Part shown: in pieces, positions 41,678 to 50,215 of the stretch
Numbering within the stretch: position 1 is the stretch's first letter
Layout: each line of letters starts with the position of its first letter
Assembly: GCF_004359195.1 (NCBI RefSeq)
Contig: NZ_CP037954.1
Coordinates: forward strand, 2,232,001 to 2,296,000
Direction: 5' to 3'
DNA from: Chryseobacterium salivictor
Lineage (GTDB): Bacteria > Bacteroidota > Bacteroidia > Flavobacteriales > Weeksellaceae
DNA length: 64,000 nucleotides
The notes under the pieces: generated by a model
What the model saw: only the letters and a program-made list of their open reading frames with translations
Database searches by the model: none
Told to the model about the DNA's origin: nothing
Made by a program: the position numbers and the translations under genes

Positions 41678-43006
41678 ATGGCAGAATATAAATTACTACT
41701 TCCCTCAATGGGAGAGGGCGTTATGGAAGCAACGATTATCAGTTGGTTGTATAATGAAGGCGATACTGTAAAAGAAGATGAATCTGTAGTTGAAATTGCT
41801 ACCGACAAAGTAGATTCCGACGTTCCGACACCTGTTTCGGGGAAAATTATTAAAATCCTGAAACAGAAAGATGAAGTTGCAAAGATTGGCGAAGCCATCG
41901 CAATTTTGGAAGTTGCCGGTACGGAGGACGGGCTCGCAGCTCAACCACAGGAACCAAAATCTGCGGACGAAGTACAAACTGAAATACCCAATGTAGATCC
42001 CGACGTGGTGAAAGGTTTGGAAGAAGCGATGGAAAGTTCAAAAACAGCGACCAGTTTCGAAGGATCCGATTTGTATTTATCGCCACTCGTAAAATCAATT
42101 GCACAAAGCGAAAAAATTTCCGACAACGAATTGCAGTCCATCAAAGGAAGCGGTTTAGAAGGGAGAATTACCAAAGAAGATATCTTAGCATTCGTTTCCA
42201 ACAGAACTGCTCCGGCAGCGCCACAGGCAGCAGCAGTAGCTCCGGTTGCTGTAGCCGCAACTCCGCCTCCGTTTTCTGCACCTTTAAAAGTGGGAGCAGG
42301 CGACGAAATCATCCAAATGGACAGGGTTCGGAAAATCATCGCCGATGCGATGGTGAAAAGCAAACATACGGCGCCGCACGTGACTTCTTTCATTGAAACC
42401 GACGTGACAAACGTGGTAAAATGGAGAACGAAACATAAAGATTTATTCGAAAAACGCGAAGGCGAGAAATTAACGTACATGCCGATTTTCGTAAAAGCAA
42501 TCGTAAAAGCCATTCAGGATTTCCCGATGATCAATGTCTCTGTGGACGGCGATAAAATCATCAAAAAGAAAAACATCAATATCGGAATGGCAACCGCACT
42601 TCCGGACGGAAATTTAATTGTTCCGGTCATTAAAAATGCAGATCAGCTGTCACTTTCCGGTTTGGCAAAAGCCATCAACGATTTGGCACACCGGGCACGG
42701 AATAAAAAATTGAGACCGGAAGATACCCAGGGGGCAACGTACACCATTTCCAATGTCGGAGGATTCGGAAACCTTATGGGCACGCCGATTATTCCACAGC
42801 CACAGGTTGCTATTCTGGCAGTCGGCGCTATTGTGAAAAAACCGGCGGTTTTAGAAACCAAAGATGGCGATGTGATTGCAATCCGCAACTTGATGTTTAT
42901 GTCGCATTCTTACGATCACCGTGTAGTAGACGGTTCTTTGGGCGGAATGTTCCTGAAACATGTTCACGATTACCTTCAGAATTGGGATTTAGATACTGAA
43001 ATATAA
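41678..43006 (+). CDS. 2-oxoacid dehydrogenase E2 (dihydrolipoamide acyltransferase)
   Basis: A 442-residue E2 subunit. An N-terminal lipoyl domain (EIATDKVDSDVP, lipoyl Lys44), an E3/E1-binding domain at about 130-165 (LSPLVKSIAQSEKISDNELQSIKGSGLEGRITKEDIL), an Ala/Pro/Val linker (190-215) and the catalytic core with MSHSYDHRVVDGSLGGMFL near the end. A single lipoyl domain and the sequence suggest a branched-chain or 2-oxoglutarate type; I do not assign one. E1 and E3 genes are not adjacent. LipB (39489) would start its lipoylation. Confidence 0.92.
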   Translation: MAEYKLLLPSMGEGVMEATIISWLYNEGDTVKEDESVVEIATDKVDSDVPTPVSGKIIKILKQKDEVAKIGEAIAILEVAGTEDGLAAQPQEPKSADEVQTEIPNVDPDVVKGLEEAMESSKTATSFEGSDLYLSPLVKSIAQSEKISDNELQSIKGSGLEGRITKEDILAFVSNRTAPAAPQAAAVAPVAVAATPPPFSAPLKVGAGDEIIQMDRVRKIIADAMVKSKHTAPHVTSFIETDVTNVVKWRTKHKDLFEKREGEKLTYMPIFVKAIVKAIQDFPMINVSVDGDKIIKKKNINIGMATALPDGNLIVPVIKNADQLSLSGLAKAINDLAHRARNKKLRPEDTQGATYTISNVGGFGNLMGTPIIPQPQVAILAVGAIVKKPAVLETKDGDVIAIRNLMFMSHSYDHRVVDGSLGGMFLKHVHDYLQNWDLDTEI

Positions 43007-43032
43007 TTTTCAGCAGACAATAAGATAAAAGC

Positions 43033-43064
43033 AAACCTTTGAGAATTTCTCAAAGGTTTTTTTT
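43033..43064 (+). terminator. Terminator of the E2 gene
   Basis: AAACCTTTGAGA pairs with TCTCAAAGGTTT around a 3-nt loop, then a further run of T. Stem 12 bp; 26 bp after the stop. Confidence 0.9.
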
Positions 43065-43084
43065 AGTGCCCGATTTAATTTTTA

Positions 43085-43215
43085 GCCACGAATGCACGAA
43101 TTTTTATTTTTTCATTGCTATGAATATATTCTTATAATTTTAAGAAAGCAGTAAATTTATTCTGAAGTCTGATACAAAGATGTTTTATTAAGAGGAAAAT
43201 TCGTGCATTCGTGGC
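43085..43215. mobile_element. MITE-like element with 20-nt perfect inverted ends
   Basis: GCCACGAATGCACGAATTTT at 43085-43104 is an exact reverse complement of 43196-43215. About 91 bp lie between, with no ORF of note. The arms match the hairpins of 36214-36380, so this may be a longer form of the same family. Flanking bases show no evident target duplication. Confidence 0.6.
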
Positions 43216-43268
43216 CTCTAAAATTCTCTCAAAAACCTTAACTTTGGCTTTATAAAATATAAAAGCAA

Positions 43269-43739
43269 ATGTTCCAGATTAGAAAAGCCACGGAAGCAGA
43301 TACTCCGATTATTTTTGATTTAATTAAAAAACTAGCAGTTTATGAGAAAATGGAAGATGAAGTCATCACTTCCGCAGAAGAATTAAAGCAGAATATTTTT
43401 ACCCACCAATTCTCAAAAGTTATCATTGCTGAAGAAAATGATAAGCCGGTTGGATTTGCTTTGTATTTTTACAATTTCTCCACCTTTGTTGGCAAACCGG
43501 GTTTGTATTTGGAAGATCTTTTCGTAGAACCGGAATACCGTGGAAAAGGATATGGTAAAAAACTCTTTATCGAACTTGCCAAAATCGCCAAAGCAGAAAA
43601 CTGCGGCAGAATGGAGTGGTCGGTACTGAACTGGAATACGCCCGCCATTGATTTCTACAAATCGCTGCAGGCAAAACCGATGGATGAATGGACCGTTTAC
43701 CGTTTAGACAAAAAAGGAATCGCAGATTTGGCGGAATAA
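43269..43739 (+). CDS. GNAT-family N-acetyltransferase
   Basis: A 156-residue GNAT protein: N-terminal RKATEADTPIIFDLIKKLA, acetyl-CoA motif A LYLEDLFVEPEYRGKGYGKKLFIELAKIA (with RGKGYG), motif B ENCGRMEWSVLNWNTPAIDFYKSL. The ending MDEWTVYRL resembles diamine (spermidine/thialysine) acetyltransferases such as SSAT2, a common flavobacterial relative. Substrate unproven. Isolated gene with a terminator downstream shared with the convergent msrC-like gene. Confidence 0.9.
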   Translation: MFQIRKATEADTPIIFDLIKKLAVYEKMEDEVITSAEELKQNIFTHQFSKVIIAEENDKPVGFALYFYNFSTFVGKPGLYLEDLFVEPEYRGKGYGKKLFIELAKIAKAENCGRMEWSVLNWNTPAIDFYKSLQAKPMDEWTVYRLDKKGIADLAE

Positions 43740-43760
43740 AAAAATCTTCAGTAAAAACAA

Positions 43761-43796
43761 AAAGTGTGGACTTATAGAAAATCCACACTTTTTTTG
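43761..43796. terminator. Bidirectional terminator between GNAT and GAF-domain genes
   Basis: AAAGTGTGGA pairs with TCCACACTTT (11-nt loop), with A-run before and T-run after, between two converging genes. Confidence 0.85.
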
Positions 43797-43813
43797 TTTT
43801 AAATCAAATTTGG

Positions 43814-44263
43814 TTACATGATCTTTGCAACCTCATCACATAACCATTCCAGCATTTCCCTGTCTTCATCTGTGAAAGGATTTATCTTGTGGGAATCGAT
43901 ATCGATCTGTCCGATATTCACGCCGTCTTTCATAATGGGAACGACGATTTCAGCTTTCGTGTCGATGGAACAGCTTAAATAGTTGTCTTGCTCATGAACA
44001 TCCGGCACCACGAAGGTTTCATTGGAAAGAGCAACCTGACCGCAAATTCCTTTTCCGTAAGGAATAATGGTGTGATCTGTGGGAGCGCCGACGTAAGGCC
44101 CTAAAATAAGTTCCTCTTTGTCTCCGTTTTTAAAGTAAAATCCGGTCCAGTTGAAATAGGAGATTTCCTGATCCAGTAACTGACAGATTTTCTGTAATTT
44201 AACTTCCGTGTTGTGCGCGGGACTTTCTATTATTGAAGAAAGACGTTTTTTTATTTCTGACAT
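43814..44263 (-). CDS. msrC: Free methionine-(R)-sulfoxide reductase, GAF domain
   Basis: A 149-residue GAF-only protein like E. coli/yeast fRMsr: FNWTGFYF, GPYVGAPTDHTIIPYGKGICGQVAL, VVPDVHEQDNYLSCS, EIVVPI and GQIDIDSH. At least two Cys typical of the active site are seen (GICG and SCS); the intermediate Cys of the E. coli enzyme seems absent. It reduces free Met-R-sulfoxide formed by oxidation. Forms a pair with the 478-residue gene upstream (13-bp gap). Confidence 0.85.
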   Translation of the reverse strand: MSEIKKRLSSIIESPAHNTEVKLQKICQLLDQEISYFNWTGFYFKNGDKEELILGPYVGAPTDHTIIPYGKGICGQVALSNETFVVPDVHEQDNYLSCSIDTKAEIVVPIMKDGVNIGQIDIDSHKINPFTDEDREMLEWLCDEVAKIM

Positions 44264-44276
44264 AATTGTTTTATTT

Positions 44277-45713
44277 TTAAGAGAATTCTTTGAGTTTTAG
44301 TTCTTCTTTATAACCGAACATTCCGCGTTCTTTAATTAAATCTGCCACGCCTTCCGGGACTTCTTTTTCCCATCCCGGGATGTGGTTTGCAATTTTATCG
44401 AGAATGATCCGGGAATATATTTCGGAATAATCTGGGTTGAAATTTTGTATGTCAACAATCCTTTTGTTGTGTTTAAAATATTTGTAAAGCTCTTTCAAAC
44501 TGTCATTAACCTTTAAATTATTAGCGGTCAATAACTGTTGGGTTTCGGGATCTTTGTAAGGGTAGAGATAAACGCGCATTCCTTTTCTGAAAAATTTACC
44601 GAAGGCTTCCAAAATGCCTCCAGAAAGATTTTCATAATAATTTTCATCAAAAACATCTAACATATTATTCACTCCCATTGCTACGCCGATTTTTCCATTG
44701 GTATAAGGAGCAAAATAGTCGATCAGTCGGTAGTATTCTGAGAAGTTAGAAATGATAACGGTATATCCCAGTTTTCCTAAAACATCAACTCTGTCCAGGA
44801 AATCCCTTTCGTCGATATCTCCGGCAGCTCTTAAATTGGCAATGGTAATTTCAAACAAGACTTCGGTTTCTTCCTGACTGCAGCCCCAATCTTTTTTGAA
44901 CATTTCCAGACCTTTTTCAAACATATCAATATTAACCAAAGTGACCGGACGGAAACTCCCACGAACCGCAAAAATGTTTTTCTTATAAAGAATATCGGCA
45001 GGCAACATATTGTTTCCCTCTGAATTGAAAATCACCGCATCGGTCATCCCATTCTTTACCAGCTGCAAACTCATCAGTCGGTTGTCAACATAGCTGAAAG
45101 CGGGTCCACTAAAATCGATCATGTCGATTTCTATATTATCTTTGGAGATGTCATCCAGGAGCGAGTTGATCATTCTGCGCGGATTATCAGCATAATTGAA
45201 AGCGCCATAAATAAGGTTCACCCCTAAGCTTCCTAAAGTTTCCTGCTGTAAAGTCGCATCATTTTCATTAAACTTTACGTGAAGGACGATTTCATTATAA
45301 TCATCAGCTTCATGACACTGAAAACGCAATCCGACCCAACCATGACCTTTCATGGTCTTATCGAAATTAATGGTCGTTACGGTATTGGCATAGGAGAAAA
45401 ATTTTCTACCCGGACAGGTTGCACGGGATACGCGCTCTTCAATTAAAGAAACTTCATACCGCAGCATTTTACGGAGTCGGTTTTGGGTAACATATCTGTT
45501 CTTGGCCTCTTTGCCATAGATAGCGTCACTGAAGTCTTTGTCGTAAGCTGACATTGCCTTTGCAATGGTTTGGGAAGCGCCGCCTGCTCTGAAAAAATGG
45601 CGGACTGTTTCCTGGCCGGCGCCAATCTCGGCGAAAGTGCCATAAATAGTTTGATCCAGATTAATCGCTAATGCTTTCTGTTTCGGTGTTAATTTCGGTT
45701 GAATCACTGTCAA
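44277..45713 (-). CDS. Conserved cytoplasmic protein of uncertain function
   Basis: A 478-residue protein widely kept in Bacteroidota and, as I recall, cyanobacteria: opens LTPKQKALAINLDQTIYGTFAEIGAGQET, then RAGGASQTIAKAMSAYDK, GHGWVGLRFQCH, TLGSLGVNLIYGAF and NSEGNNMLPADILYKKNI. It has no signal peptide or beta-barrel pattern, so the TonB-dependent receptor label sometimes given is surely wrong; nicotinate-nucleotide adenylyltransferase is also unsupported by motifs. The function is unknown. The gene lies 47 bp from the divergent MBL gene. Confidence 0.7.
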   Translation of the reverse strand: MTVIQPKLTPKQKALAINLDQTIYGTFAEIGAGQETVRHFFRAGGASQTIAKAMSAYDKDFSDAIYGKEAKNRYVTQNRLRKMLRYEVSLIEERVSRATCPGRKFFSYANTVTTINFDKTMKGHGWVGLRFQCHEADDYNEIVLHVKFNENDATLQQETLGSLGVNLIYGAFNYADNPRRMINSLLDDISKDNIEIDMIDFSGPAFSYVDNRLMSLQLVKNGMTDAVIFNSEGNNMLPADILYKKNIFAVRGSFRPVTLVNIDMFEKGLEMFKKDWGCSQEETEVLFEITIANLRAAGDIDERDFLDRVDVLGKLGYTVIISNFSEYYRLIDYFAPYTNGKIGVAMGVNNMLDVFDENYYENLSGGILEAFGKFFRKGMRVYLYPYKDPETQQLLTANNLKVNDSLKELYKYFKHNKRIVDIQNFNPDYSEIYSRIILDKIANHIPGWEKEVPEGVADLIKERGMFGYKEELKLKEFS

Positions 45714-45760
45714 TTCTTATTTTTTGTAAATTTACCAAAATTAAACCAACATCAAAAAAT

Positions 45761-46525
45761 ATGAAGTTGAAATTTTTCGGAACCGGGACTTCGCAGGGAG
45801 TTCCGGTCATTGGATGCCATTGTGAGGTTTGCGACTCAGCAAATCCAAAGGACAAACGTTTTCGTTCATCGGCTTTGGTAACAACCGAGACCGGTAAGAA
45901 AATCCTCATCGACTGCGGACCCGATTTCCGCATGCAAATGCTTACAAATAAAGAAGAGCAAATCGATGCAGTGTTGCTGACCCATGAACACAATGACCAT
46001 GTAATCGGATTAGATGATTTGCGTCCCTTGATTTTTCGCAATGGAAAAAATATCGACCTCTATTGTCAGAAAAGGGTAGGTGATGAAATAAAATTAAGAT
46101 TTCCCTATGCGTTTGCCGATGTCAGATATCCCAGTGCTCCAGCTTTTAACCTTCATGAAATTGAAAAACCTTTTGCGCTTTTAGATACTGAGGTCATTCC
46201 TGTGGAAGTGTCGCACGGTAAGATTTCTATTTTTGGGTATAAATTAAAAGATCTGGTTTACATAACAGATGCGAGTTTTATATCGGACGGGGAAAAAGAA
46301 AAATTAAAAAATCTGGATTATCTGATCTTGAACTGCATTCGTAAAACAGGTTTACATCCTGCACATTTTATATTGCCGCAGGTTTTAGAACTCTTTGAGG
46401 AGTTAAAACCGAAGAAGATGTTTCTCACCCACATCTCTCATCACCTGGGTTTACATGATGAAATGGAGTTGGAGCTTCCGGAGAATGTGCATCTTGCTTA
46501 TGACGGACTGGAACTGCTGTTATGA
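45761..46525 (+). CDS. MBL-fold metallo-hydrolase (PhnP/RNase Z-like)
   Basis: A 254-residue metallo-beta-lactamase fold protein. FFGTGTSQGVPVIGCHCEVC opens it, with three Cys (CHCEVC) near the N-terminus as in PhnP. The metal motif is LLTHEHNDHVIGLDDLRPL; DCGPDFR, SHG, YITDAS and LTHISHH supply the rest of the ligands. Phosphodiesterase activity on small cyclic or nucleotide substrates is likely. The ATG at 45761 (MKLKFFG) is preferred over a longer frame overlapping the divergent gene. Confidence 0.88.
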   Translation: MKLKFFGTGTSQGVPVIGCHCEVCDSANPKDKRFRSSALVTTETGKKILIDCGPDFRMQMLTNKEEQIDAVLLTHEHNDHVIGLDDLRPLIFRNGKNIDLYCQKRVGDEIKLRFPYAFADVRYPSAPAFNLHEIEKPFALLDTEVIPVEVSHGKISIFGYKLKDLVYITDASFISDGEKEKLKNLDYLILNCIRKTGLHPAHFILPQVLELFEELKPKKMFLTHISHHLGLHDEMELELPENVHLAYDGLELLL

Positions 46526-46614
46526 TAATCAGGCAGTTAATTATTGTGGATTAAATTTTATGCGATAATTTTAAAAAAATGCGCAAATAATTTTCCTTAA
46601 ATAAAAAATAATTC

Positions 46615-46622
46615 TATATTTG
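46615..46622 (+). promoter_or_regulatory. -7 box of the tRNA-Leu gene
   Basis: TATATTTG, 18 nt before the mature 5' end of the tRNA. Confidence 0.5.
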
Positions 46623-46640
46623 CACACCAATTTAAAAAGA

Positions 46641-46725
46641 GCCCGGTTGGCGGAATTGGTAGACGCGCTAGACTCAAACTCTAGTATCGCAAGATGTGCC
46701 GGTTCGATTCCGGCACCGGGTACCA
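46641..46725 (+). tRNA. tRNA-Leu (anticodon CAA)
   Basis: An 85-nt cloverleaf of class II. The acceptor arm GCCCGGT pairs with ACCGGGT (one G-U) before A and an encoded CCA. D arm with GGAATTGGTAGACGC, anticodon stem CTAGA/TCTAG with loop CTCAAAC (anticodon CAA, reads UUG), a long variable arm (ATCGCAAGATG), and T arm CCGGTTCGATTCCGG. Confidence 0.96.
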
Positions 46726-46763
46726 AAAGCCTCTGCAATCATTGATTCGCAGAGGCTTTTTTT
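46726..46763 (+). terminator. Terminator of tRNA-Leu
   Basis: AAAGCCTCTGC pairs with GCAGAGGCTTT across a 12-nt loop, then TTTT. It starts immediately after the CCA. Confidence 0.9.
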
Positions 46764-47580
46764 ATGTTTTTTTACTCTGGACACAAAAAAAATCTCCAGT
46801 TTTACCGGATCATGATCAAAACTTGGGGACTAAGCAAAAAGTTTTGTCAATCTGAAGATAAAAAATGCTCTGTCTTTTACTCCTCTTAGTTGCATTCTGA
46901 AGTTTTTTATGGATCAGTTTCAAAACTTGGGGACTAGGCAAAAAAAATCTCCAGTTTTGACTTACGCTCTAAGGCAACCAAACTGCACCCATCTCCATAG
47001 CATCCCCTACTGTATGCTGACCTTATGCTGACTGTATGCCGACTCCTCCCGCAGTGTCACGTTTGTAAAATTGTTTTTCGACCGCACTGAAGATCTGGCA
47101 TGTACTTAGAGCTCCGCAGATGTATAAGAACTTCAATACTATTTAAACTTCTTCAAAATTAAATATTTCTAGCTTTCTTTCCAAGTTTAGACCTTAAAAA
47201 AAACTGATTTAATGCGGTGAATGATCCTCACTATTTTTCTTTATTCTATTTAAGATTATCTTAAAATAAGTCATTTTTTAAAATAAATCGTCAATTTTAT
47301 TATGATTTCTATCAAGTTTTTCGCTGACGTCATATTTGGGTTATTAACAATATTTAACACTATCGGTTTTTTTTTATTTAATTTCAAGATAAGGAGGTTA
47401 TATTTTGTGATATGGGTAATTATAATTTGTTTTTATTGATGTTTTGATATTTTTTTAATATAATAAGATATATGTCATTTATATTAAACGCTATTTATTA
47501 TGAATCTAATAATTATTGGGATATCTTTGTACTACAAAATGATGGTAAACCCAACTGATAAATATTTAAAATTAGATACA
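46764..47580. other. About 800 bp without genes; short direct repeats, relic-like
   Basis: No ORF of credible length. CAAAACTTGGGGACTA.GC occurs at 46818 and 46921, and AAAAAAATCTCCAGTTTT at 46786 and 46940; together they look like the scrambled ends of a lost mobile element beside a tRNA gene. Near 47000-47035, TGCTGAC/TGTATGC motifs recur. From 47100 to 47580 the sequence is very AT-rich. TATCTTTG at 47522-47529 may be the YceI promoter (51 nt before its ATG). Confidence 0.5.
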
Positions 47581-48114
47581 ATGAAAAATTTAGTAAACTT
47601 TAAAACACTGATCCTCGCATTCGGAATGTTTTCAGGATTAGTAGCTGCCCAAAAAATTAACAGCAGCAACGTAAAAACTACAGTTTCTGGAACGTCTACT
47701 TTACACGAATGGAGCATGACTTCAACCAGTGGTTCTTTTTCTGGAAATGTTTCCGGAAATGCTATTCAGGATATTACTTATAAAATGGGTTCTAAAACCT
47801 TGAAAAGTGGAAAAGGACCGATGGATGCTAACGCTTATAAAGCGATTCAGGCAGATAAATATCCGAACATCACTTTTACGGCGGCTTCAGTAAATATGGG
47901 AAAAGGAACAATGACTGGTAAATTGACAGTAACCAACGTCACCAAAACAATTACTTTTCCCGTAAATGTTACAAAAAATGGTAATTCTTACACCGTTTGG
48001 GGCCAGACAAGTATCAAAATGACTGATTACGGAATTACTCCGCCGGCATTTATGATGAATACTGTTAAAACAGGAAATGAAATCACAATAACAGTTAATG
48101 CTGTTGCCAACTAA
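47581..48114 (+). CDS. YceI-family periplasmic protein (1 of 4)
   Basis: A 177-residue YceI-like lipocalin-fold protein: signal peptide MKNLVNFKTLILAFGMFSGLVAA, then STLHEWSM in place of the usual SxxxW, TYKMGSKTLKSGKGPMDANAYKAIQADKYPNITFTA and TGKLTVTNVTKTITFPV. YceI proteins bind long isoprenoid or amphipathic molecules in the periplasm. Here the family's usual length and KFPxxxF-type motif (DKYPNITF) are kept. The ATG at 47581 starts the signal peptide; the longer frame upstream does not. A porin follows 39 bp later in the same transcript. Confidence 0.88.
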   Translation: MKNLVNFKTLILAFGMFSGLVAAQKINSSNVKTTVSGTSTLHEWSMTSTSGSFSGNVSGNAIQDITYKMGSKTLKSGKGPMDANAYKAIQADKYPNITFTAASVNMGKGTMTGKLTVTNVTKTITFPVNVTKNGNSYTVWGQTSIKMTDYGITPPAFMMNTVKTGNEITITVNAVAN

Positions 48115-48153
48115 AAATCAACAAACAAACAATAACAATTAAAAATTAAGAAT

Positions 48154-49488
48154 ATGAAAACTATGGTAATCAGAGCCTCGATGCTCGCAGCATTAGTTAC
48201 AGGAATCAGTTTTGTCAGTGCACAAGAAGTTTCCACTTCAATGAGAGACTATTTGGCTCCGGAAAAATCATCACGTAATGTGTTTGAAGACCCAAAAGGG
48301 GAGTCTCCCGCTTTTGATGGTATAAAAGTTTCAGTTGGTGGTGATTTCGCATTACAGTTTCAAGGGCTGGATCATTCTACAAAAGCTCCGTCTTTAGGAG
48401 TTGTAACCGGAACGACTACGCCGAATACATTACAGGTAATGGGTAAAGATTTTAACCTTCCTACCGCTAACTTAGATGTGAATGCTTATTTAGCAAAAGG
48501 TCTGAAAATGCATTTAAGAACTTATCTTTCTGCAAGGCATCATAACGAAGCTTGGGTGAAAGGAGGATATATTCAAGTTGATAATCTGGATTTCATTAAA
48601 GAAGGTTTCGCTGCCGATATTATGAAATATGCGAGAGTGAAAGTTGGTATGGATGAGATTAACTACGGGGATACTCACTTCAGAAGAACGGATAACGCAA
48701 AAGCAATCAATAATCCATTTGTAGGAAATTATATTATGGATAGTTTCACAACAGAGGCTTTTGGGGAAGCATACGGGTTTTATAAAAATTTCATAGGAAT
48801 GGTAGGTGTTTCCAACGGAAAATTAAACCAAACTCCTGTTAAAGGAACCAGCTGGAATTCACCTTCTGTTTATGCGAAAATCGGTTATGATAAACAGATC
48901 AGCCAGGATTTGAGAGTAAGATTGACAGGATCATTCATCCAGACGAACGGTTTAACTACTGGTGGCAATTTATACAGTGCAGATAGAGCAGGAAGTCGAT
49001 ATTATTACGTACTTCTAACTCAAAATGATTTAATGGGAATGAATAACCAGTCAACTGGAAGATTCAATCCTGGATTCAAAAAAGTACAAGCGGTTCAGGT
49101 GAATCCATTCATCAAATATCAAGGTTTAGAATTCTTCGGAGTTTATGAATATGTTTCAGGTAATAAAGCAAGTGGATTGACGGAAAGAACTACAGACGGT
49201 GCTTATACTCAACTGGGTGCAGAATTACTTTACAGATTTGGAGGAGCTGAGCAATTCTATTTCGGTGGAAGATACAACTCTGTCAGTGGGAAAGATGATG
49301 AGGTCTCAGCAGAAAGAAAAATCGACCGGTTTAACTTAGGCGGTGGCTGGTTTATGACTAAAAATGTACTTGCAAAAGTAGAGTATGTAAATCAGAAATA
49401 TAACGATGACGCAGTTTGGGGAGCAACAAGTGCTCTGAGAGGCGGTAAGTTTAATGGGATTATGTTTGAAGCGACCATAGGTTTCTAA
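48154..49488 (+). CDS. Outer-membrane beta-barrel protein (porin-like)
   Basis: A 444-residue exported barrel: signal peptide MKTMVIRASMLAALVTGISFVSAQ, alternating polar/hydrophobic strands throughout, and a final aromatic residue (FEATIGF) as required for barrel assembly. LDVNAYLAKGLKMHLRTYLSARHHNEAWVKGGYIQVDNL and GGAEQFYFGGRYNSVSG look like adjacent strands. Substrate is unknown. It follows a YceI gene by 39 bp and ends at a terminator before another YceI gene, so all three may share a purpose. Confidence 0.83.
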   Translation: MKTMVIRASMLAALVTGISFVSAQEVSTSMRDYLAPEKSSRNVFEDPKGESPAFDGIKVSVGGDFALQFQGLDHSTKAPSLGVVTGTTTPNTLQVMGKDFNLPTANLDVNAYLAKGLKMHLRTYLSARHHNEAWVKGGYIQVDNLDFIKEGFAADIMKYARVKVGMDEINYGDTHFRRTDNAKAINNPFVGNYIMDSFTTEAFGEAYGFYKNFIGMVGVSNGKLNQTPVKGTSWNSPSVYAKIGYDKQISQDLRVRLTGSFIQTNGLTTGGNLYSADRAGSRYYYVLLTQNDLMGMNNQSTGRFNPGFKKVQAVQVNPFIKYQGLEFFGVYEYVSGNKASGLTERTTDGAYTQLGAELLYRFGGAEQFYFGGRYNSVSGKDDEVSAERKIDRFNLGGGWFMTKNVLAKVEYVNQKYNDDAVWGATSALRGGKFNGIMFEATIGF

Positions 49489-49504
49489 TTATTAAATATT
49501 CAGG

Positions 49505-49532
49505 AAAAAGGGGTGATTATGAACCCCTTTTT
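49505..49532 (+). terminator. Terminator after the porin gene
   Basis: AAAAAGGGGT pairs with ACCCCTTTTT around an 8-nt loop; 16 bp after the stop and just before the next YceI gene at 49545. Confidence 0.85.
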
Positions 49533-49544
49533 CTATCTAAAATC

Positions 49545-50054
49545 ATGAAAAATAAAATCATCATATTCGCAATCCTCCTTTTTTCGGCAAATGCTTTTGC
49601 ACAGAAAAATGGACTGGAAATCAATGGCTGGACGAATGTCAATACTTTTAAATGCAGCCATCCCCGGTTCAAAAACTCCGGTTCTGTGTATTCTTTTACC
49701 GGAAATCAGCTCCCGAATATCAGCGTATCAGTAGATGATTTTGATTGTCGAAACAAAATGATGACGAATGATTTTAGAAAAGTCTTGCAGTCAGATCACT
49801 ATCCAAATCTGAACATCAGATTTTTAGAATTCAAAAAATCAAATTCCAATAAATTTGAAGCAGTTGTAGAAGTGAAAATGATGACCGTTGCAAGAAAATA
49901 TTCAATAGAATTTTCGCTCTACAATAACAGTTTAGTTGGAAATAAAAGATTGAGATTTTCGGACTTTAAGATTGTGCCACCAAAGAAAATGGGCGGTATG
50001 GTCTATGTGAAAGATGAGCTGGATCTCGTCTTCAGTTTAGAAACAAAAGATTAA
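49545..50054 (+). CDS. YceI-family protein (2 of 4), divergent
   Basis: A 169-residue exported protein: signal peptide MKNKIIIFAILLFSANAFA, then NGWTNVNTFKCSHPRF, SVDDFDCRNKMMTNDFRKVLQSDHYPNLNIRFLEF, and PPKKMGGMVYVKDELDLVF. The MxxDFxxxLxxxxYPxxxxxF pattern is that of YceI. Two Cys may form a disulfide. Divergent from the first YceI copy, separated from the porin only by a terminator. Confidence 0.8.
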   Translation: MKNKIIIFAILLFSANAFAQKNGLEINGWTNVNTFKCSHPRFKNSGSVYSFTGNQLPNISVSVDDFDCRNKMMTNDFRKVLQSDHYPNLNIRFLEFKKSNSNKFEAVVEVKMMTVARKYSIEFSLYNNSLVGNKRLRFSDFKIVPPKKMGGMVYVKDELDLVFSLETKD

Positions 50055-50076
50055 ATTTAATTGATTTTCTTTTTTT

Positions 50077-50104
50077 AAAGTTCCTTTAACCGGGAACTTT
50101 TTTA
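50077..50104 (+). terminator. Terminator of the second YceI gene
   Basis: AAAGTTCC pairs with GGAACTTT around an 8-nt loop, followed by TTTT. Confidence 0.8.
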
Positions 50105-50215
50105 TTGCTGTTTACTCAGGTGTTCTCCGGAGATTTCCTCTCTTTTCTGAGATTCGGCCAGTTTCACCAAACTTCTGTTGACGTCTTTATAGAGTATTTA
50201 AGGTGGGAATCAAGG

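Noticed and set aside
41548..41898. N-terminal extension of the ABM monooxygenase
   Set aside because: The frame is antisense to the E2 gene and the family's start is at 41547.
45671..45760. Longer MBL-hydrolase start
   Set aside because: The added 30 residues overlap the divergent gene and homologues begin at MKLKFFG.
46641..46725. tRNA-Leu as an occupied integration site
   Set aside because: No integrase gene and no repeat of the tRNA 3' end were seen downstream; at most a scar is present.
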